This document shows, one piece after another, positions 59,145 through 64,000 of a stretch of 64,000 bases of DNA. The notes below the pieces were generated by a model that worked only from the letters and a program-made list of their open reading frames with translations, had not been told where the DNA came from and did not search any database. Position numbers and translations under genes: made by a program. Source of the DNA: Thysanoteuthis rhombus (taxonomy: Eukaryota > Mollusca > Cephalopoda > Oegopsida > Thysanoteuthidae); the NCBI GenBank assembly GCA_963457665.1, contig OY735211.1, positions 35,719,747 to 35,783,746 of the forward strand. Reading direction: 5' to 3'. Each line of letters starts with the position of its first letter. Position 1 is the stretch's first letter.

Positions 59145-59830
59145 CCTTTTTCTCCATAAAACATAAATTTCACCAATACGTCGGATATCTCATTCATCCA
59201 ATAATTATAAGCATATATATACTCACATACAAATACACAAGTGTATGTGCGTGAGAAGAAATGACACCAATCTGACAGAATGCTGTGTTGACAATATGGG
59301 AGAGAAAAAATTGAGACAACTTAGTACATCTCATTTTTTATTATTAAATAATGTAATATCTTACTTCCGGTTTTTGTCAGAGCCTTGAAAAGAGAAAGTC
59401 GGTTGGAGAGGAATGGTGAAAATTTCAGAAATGCCGGGATGCCTCGATAATCGTCGGGGTAGAGAAATTGTTGAGTACAGGTGGAGACGTGTGAGGGTCT
59501 TATTACAGTGTATCAGATGGAAAAGTTTTTTTTTAATCATATACGTAAGCTGGATCCCTAGAAAAGAAGATATCCTTTTTAGTAAATGGTTGTTTTGAGG
59601 AAAATGACAGTGTTCTGGTGATGTAGCTGGTGTGGGAAAGGGTTTGGGTTATTTGTTGAAGAGGAATATACAAATATGTGTATAAGAGGAAAAAACGAGA
59701 TTAGAAATCATTCTGGGGAGATTAGCCCGCATAAAATGTGTAACTGTCATTTGTATGAGGTGTTATTTCATGTTATTTTACGATTGCTTGTGGTGGGGAT
59801 TAACGATGCAGGGTACCCCCAACCCCGATA
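59145..59830. other. no confident feature
   Basis: 59400-59600 has a short arginine-rich open frame (+) with no family match. Probably chance or flanking repeat. Confidence 0.4.
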
Positions 59831-59834
59831 TGAT

Positions 59835-60880
59835 TTCTAAAGGGAGTAATCAAGAAACTAAAATACGGCAAAGTCGCAGGCGTCGAAGAGATCCTTCCAG
59901 AAATTTGGAAGTATGTAAACCCAGCTCTGTGCCCATATCTCCGCGATCTTCCTGTCTGCTGCTGGGAACAGGGAAAGCTATCACAAGCCTTCAAAGAGGC
60001 AATCATCGTAACCCTCAACGAAAACGTGTAAAGTCTGACGGCTCAAATTACAGGAACATCACTCTGCTTTATATCACTGGTGAAATCCTCGTGAGGATTC
60101 TGCTGGATGGGCTGGTACAAAAGGTTGCGAGTGGGGTTTCAGCTCAAACCTTGGCGCAATCGACTAATGGACAAATCCAGGGGAAATGTCACGAACAATT
60201 TAATAGGCTGTATGCCACTTTTGTAGACTCGATGAAGGCGTTCAGTACCGTGAGCGGGTCAGGCTTTTGGCAGATCTTGCACCAGCTTTGTTGTCTTCTT
60301 TCTTTCCTATATTTGATCACCCAACCGCTCAGAGCAAGCCCTACGACGACTGATGCCACCGAAATTTTTCGGCGTAGAAGTCAGCTTGACGAAAACGGTT
60401 GATTCTTCAAGACCCAGTGAAGTGTACCACCCACTTTCAATAAATATTAGCAAATGCTAAGCTCAACAAAGAAGTTGAAAACAGGTCTGCTAAAGCAAAA
60501 AAAGCCTTTGGCAGACAACAAAAGCGCGTCTGGACAAACGAGAACCGGAGGAAAGATATCAAACTAAAAGTGCACTGAGCTGTCGTTCTGCCCATTCTCC
60601 TATACGCCTCCTCAAACGTTTCCACCAACGCAGTCGCAGCACCATCATCAAAGTACACCGGTGCGACTTCATTACAAACAATGGAGTTCTTGATATTACC
60701 AGCTTCCCCAGCATCGGAGCTATGCGATAAAAACGCAGTTGCGATGCAGAGGCCACGTTTCGAGAATGGAAGACAATAGACTTCCAAAAACCGTAATGTT
60801 CCAGCGCCAATACAGATATTCAAGGACTCCCTAAAGCAAACCCTCATCTCTACCGTGTTCGATGACGTAAGAGTTACGTT
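59835..60880 (+). mobile_element. second LINE family, decayed reverse transcriptase
   Basis: The plus strand encodes, in shifting frames, VIKKLKYGKVAGVEEILPEI, WKYVNPALCPYLRDL, CCWEQGKLSQAFKEAIIVTL, SNYRNITLLYITGEILVRIL, then YATFVDSMKAFSTVSGSGFW. The aspartate of AFD in palm motif A is serine here. The palm FADD region is deleted, and the sequence resumes with KKAFGRQQKRVW, LLKRFHQRSRSTII and FITNNGVLDI near the C-terminus. This is a non-LTR reverse transcriptase different from the RTE copies elsewhere in the window. The open frame at 59755-60402 covers only part of it. No tail was identified. Confidence 0.75.
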
Positions 60881-60884
60881 GTTC

Positions 60885-61440
60885 ACGGCTCGCAATGCTC
60901 AACAGTGAGCGTCTCTCGTATTCATAGCGACCAACGCTGCCTCTGTAAGGTGGTTCTGTCTGGTTTCCTAATTTACATATGTGGCATCTTTCTTCCTTCA
61001 AAGGAAAAGAAAGCGTTGTCGCCACTGCAATCAATGTTTCTTGAATTATTTTTTCTTATTTTGAAATGTCTTTCATTTCAGTTGATTTTCTACGATATAC
61101 ACGTATTCTTTTGTCTTGGCTTTTTTCTCTTCTCTTAAATAAGTTTGATCTTTCTTTTTTTCTTAAATAGGTTAATATTCTTTCTCGTGAGCTTTTTTAC
61201 CCAAATTCATGAAATCTTCTTTTGAAGAATTCATAGGGTGATGATATTACCTCTACCCAATCATGCCGATGCAACCCTAACCTTTAAAGAGGGAAATAGT
61301 CACTGCTTAACGATTTTCATTGAATAAATATAAGCAAACGATCACTGTTAATCATTGTGAACACTGAAATCCAATCAATCCCGTTAAAAAAGACCACACG
61401 ACTGGTATATTGAATAAAGTACTTTTATCTAAAGTCATCC
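60885..61440. other. no recognisable feature
   Basis: AT-rich DNA with T-rich stretches around 61040-61190. May include the 3' end of the LINE. Confidence 0.42.
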
Positions 61441-61444
61441 AACT

Positions 61445-61915
61445 CCAGAAACATTAAGTGTCCGGTATACCAATGCATTCTCCCAATAGTCACTTATGGA
61501 GCCGAGACATGGAACCTAACCAAGAGACAGACCCGTAAATTGAGAACCATACAACGTGCACATGAAAGAATTATACTGTGCCTCACATGGAGAGACCACA
61601 AGACAGCACAGTACATCCAAGAAAAGACAAGAGTCGGGGACGTCATAGAATCCATTAAAAATCTCAAATGGCAGTGGGCTGGCCATGTTGCAAGAATGGC
61701 AGACGATCGATGGACATCACGACTCACGACATGGATCCCCCGAGATCACATGCGCAACCGAGGCCGGCAGAATGTTAGATGGCGAGACGAGCTAGACAAG
61801 TTCAGGAAGTACTGGCTCCGCGACGCCCATGATAGAGAAGTGTAGCAAATCCTGGAGAAAGTATATGTCCAACGACGGACGTTAAAAGACTGATGATGAA
61901 TGAATGATGAATGAA
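61445..61915 (+). mobile_element. RTE-like LINE, 3' end
   Basis: The plus strand is open from 61493 almost to the end: VTYGAETWNLTKRQTRKLRT, IQRAHERIILCLTWRDHK, ESIKNLKWQWAGHVARM, DRWTSRLTTWIPRDHM, WRDELDKFRKYWLRDAHDRE, then one stop before QILEKVYVQRRTLKD. The 3' end is GACTGATGATGAATGAATGATGAATG, given here in part as an impure (TGA/ATGA)n tail at 61891-61915. It is nearly identical at protein level to the minus-strand copy at 20205-20625, so both are comparatively young. No catalytic domain is present. Confidence 0.88.
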
Positions 61916-63395
61916 ATCAGGAGTAGGCCGATATTAGTTCCCGGTGCGGTAACTCCTCCCATGGGCCGATTTGACCCTCTATGGTTTTTTTTCCATCGTC
62001 CCCGTCCCCTTTCTTCTCATCTACTTTACTTGGGCGCTTCTTTTCTCGCTAATGCTCTAACTCTATTGCTTCAACATTTGAGGCGAGAGCATTAAACCAT
62101 CTTAATCTGAAACTTGGATTCAATAAGGCACTAGGTTTATTTTCCTTGTAGTTTTTGTTGTTGCTTTCTATCCATGGCCTTTTTGTCCTTGTGCTTCGCT
62201 TTTTTCCATATATTCCATATTTTTGTCGATACTTGCTGCCACAGTGTCCAGGAATAAAATATTAACGTCTTCCTGTATTTGTTGTACTGTCTTGGATGAT
62301 ATGCAGACTTGCTTTAAGTGCCCCTTTTTCCCCCGCAAGCGTAGCATTCTTTATCCTTGTCAGTGCATTCGGGTCCGGGGTGTCAAATCCACATTTGTGG
62401 GAAATGATTTTATTTTTTTCCTCTTTTATTTCATTTCCTTATCACTCTGTCTATGGAGTTCTTTTCGGGGCTTCTTCCGCGTAGGGTGGTTTGTTATTGA
62501 CGGACCACTTCAGTCTGCTTTGCCATTTCATTGGCTCTCTCCCCAACGTGCAGAATCAACTAGCGAAATCGGGCGAAAGAGGCTACAGACAGCTAGGTAG
62601 CATGAAAAGAATTCTAAAGCTACTTTTGTCGAATCCAAACGAAGAATCAGGTCAGAAAAGAAGAGACAGCATCGCAAGGTTTAGCCGTCAAATGTTTCAC
62701 TGAGAATTAAAAAACTAAATTCAGTACAGTTACGTTTTCTTTTTATTTACCCAAAAATCTAATTGGGTGGTTTCAACGGATGTTATTTATTTAATCACAC
62801 AATCCTTGCTTTGATTGAAGTCTTCTTTTTTTTAATTTTGTGATATGTACTATTTCAGTGATAACATTAGGGAAAGGTTAAGAAGTTTTAAAAGAGGGTA
62901 GAGAGGGAACAGAAAAGAAAGTTAGTTAGTGTAATAAGATGACAGAAAGAGAGTGGGGAGAAAAGAAAGCTAGGTAGTTTAGTGAGGGAGTAGGACGAAT
63001 ATGAAGCTAATCCGAGTTTGTGTAACATTTAGATAGAAGAATGGACAGACAACGACGATTTAAAGGAGTAAGGGAAGGAAGGAGAAGATACAGGCATAGA
63101 GTGAGAGAAGAAAATAGGAGCGTTACTTTCACATTCCCAGAGCTATAATTTGAATACCTCCATACCCTATCGAGACCTGACATTCTTTGGTTTGATATTG
63201 ACTGGCCTTACCTAAGTACGATACGAGGCTGAATCGAGGGTTCGAACTACGACAACTGCTACAACTACCTCATCCACAGACAGTGTTCAAATAATCTAGT
63301 AACAAAATGTTTATTTCGTTCTTTATTTACTAACTAGTTATAACCTGTGAAGAAAAAGATAGCAAAAGACAAGAGGATACAATGTCACCTAAAAT
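61916..63395. other. no confident feature in 1.5 kb
   Basis: 62000-62340 on the minus strand has a stretch reading VQQIQEDVNILFLDTVAASI with neighbouring lysine-rich sequence. It looks like translated mobile DNA but I cannot place it. 62870-63120 is purine-rich (GA). No other feature. Confidence 0.38.
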
Positions 63396-63399
63396 AGTT

Positions 63400-64000
63400 T
63401 ATAGCGACTCTTGAACGCATCTTCAGGAAAACTGACTTGGAAAGAATGGGAATAAACATAGCCAGAGAATATTTAAACCACTTCATATTGGACGATGAAG
63501 ATTCCATCAGAAGCACTTCAAAGCATGTCAACTGATCTAAAAAAAGAAATGTAAAAATGTATCCTTAAATATAAACCGAACAAAGGCTAAAGTAATGTTC
63601 AACGGTAAAGTTCCTCAAAAGACCATAAGAATAGAAGGCTTGGATCTAGAAGAGGTCAGTAAAAATATCTACATAGGACAAATAATAACGTTAGAGAAAG
63701 GCCATGAAAGAGAAATGAAACAATGCATGGTACTGACTTGGTATGAATACATCGAAGAGCACTTTGGAAATCAAGCAAAGAATCACTCCAGGGTGACAAG
63801 CCTTCGGCAGAGCAAGCTCAACCTTCAAAAATAAGAAAATCTCATTTATCCTTAAAAGAAGAGTATACAACCAATGCATCCAACCGATAGTTACATATGG
63901 AGCTGAAACATAGAAGCTAACCAAGAGACTGAAAACCATGCAACGTGCACACGAGAGAATTATGCTTAAACTCATATGGAGAAACCACAAGACAGAACAA
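63400..64000 (+). mobile_element. RTE-like LINE, palm to C-terminus, cut by window edge
   Basis: The plus strand encodes CIFRKTDLERMGINIAREYL then NHFILDDEDS (in place of the RFADDIVL region). KTIRIEGLDLEEVSKNIYIG follows, with a further shift to LKRRVYNQCIQPIVTYGAET, a stop, and RLKTMQRAHERIMLKLIWRN. The FADD box is degraded. The element continues beyond 64000, so its tail and length are unknown. Confidence 0.82.

Overview
This window is AT-rich eukaryotic DNA made almost entirely of introns or intergenic sequence and transposable elements. There is no prokaryotic gene organisation and no real tRNA or rRNA array. Nearly all open frames are chance frames, translated microsatellites or broken transposons. 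The repeat types fit a mollusc, most likely a cephalopod of octopus type: RTE-like LINEs ending in (TGA)n, Penelope-like elements with GIY-YIG endonuclease, many tRNA-derived SINEs, Tc1/mariner and hAT remnants, and very long (AT)n tracts. That assignment is an inference from repeat style, not proof.

The one host coding segment I can support well is a 99-bp exon at 43794-43892 (+). It has good splice sites and encodes the cysteine- and tryptophan-containing centre of a hormone receptor domain (HormR/HRM), found at the N-terminus of class B (secretin-type) peptide-hormone GPCRs. The surrounding kilobases are therefore probably introns of a long receptor gene read left to right. A much weaker exon-like interval in compatible phase lies at 38205-38288. 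No other exon of the gene was recognised.

Layout. 1-10 kb: a mariner relic (about 1.9-2.1 kb), a Penelope-type endonuclease relic (2.4-2.85 kb) and a decayed RTE copy (5.6-6.3 kb). 10-24 kb: large (AT)n tracts, an RTE copy whose 5' part is inverted (13.2-14.9 kb), an inverted-repeat structure (16.3-16.5 kb), tRNA-type SINEs, a second RTE 3' end (20.2-20.6 kb) and a 5S-rRNA-headed SINE-like unit (23.5 kb). 24-38 kb: mostly featureless DNA with microsatellites, a second Penelope endonuclease relic (32.5 kb), RTE scraps and a second RTE with an inverted segment (35.2-36.1 kb). 38-44 kb: a small hAT element with an 8-bp target duplication, SINEs, a hAT-like element, a third Penelope scrap, a five-unit degenerate tandem array, a Tc1 relic, then the receptor exon. 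44-64 kb: SINE clusters, a near full-length dead Tc1 element (48.7-49.7 kb), a TACAGGGTGTT-bounded MITE-like unit (52.0-52.4 kb), further Tc1/mariner and RTE relics, a second LINE family (59.8-60.9 kb), and an RTE copy running off the right edge.

Every transposon coding region seen has stops, frameshifts, deletions or lost catalytic residues, so none looks autonomous. The genes do not work together as a system. The most informative items are the receptor exon, the two inverted RTE insertions, the 5S-headed unit, two inverted-repeat structures with hammerhead-like or Penelope-terminus-like sequence, and a dispersed repeat that has expanded into a tandem array.
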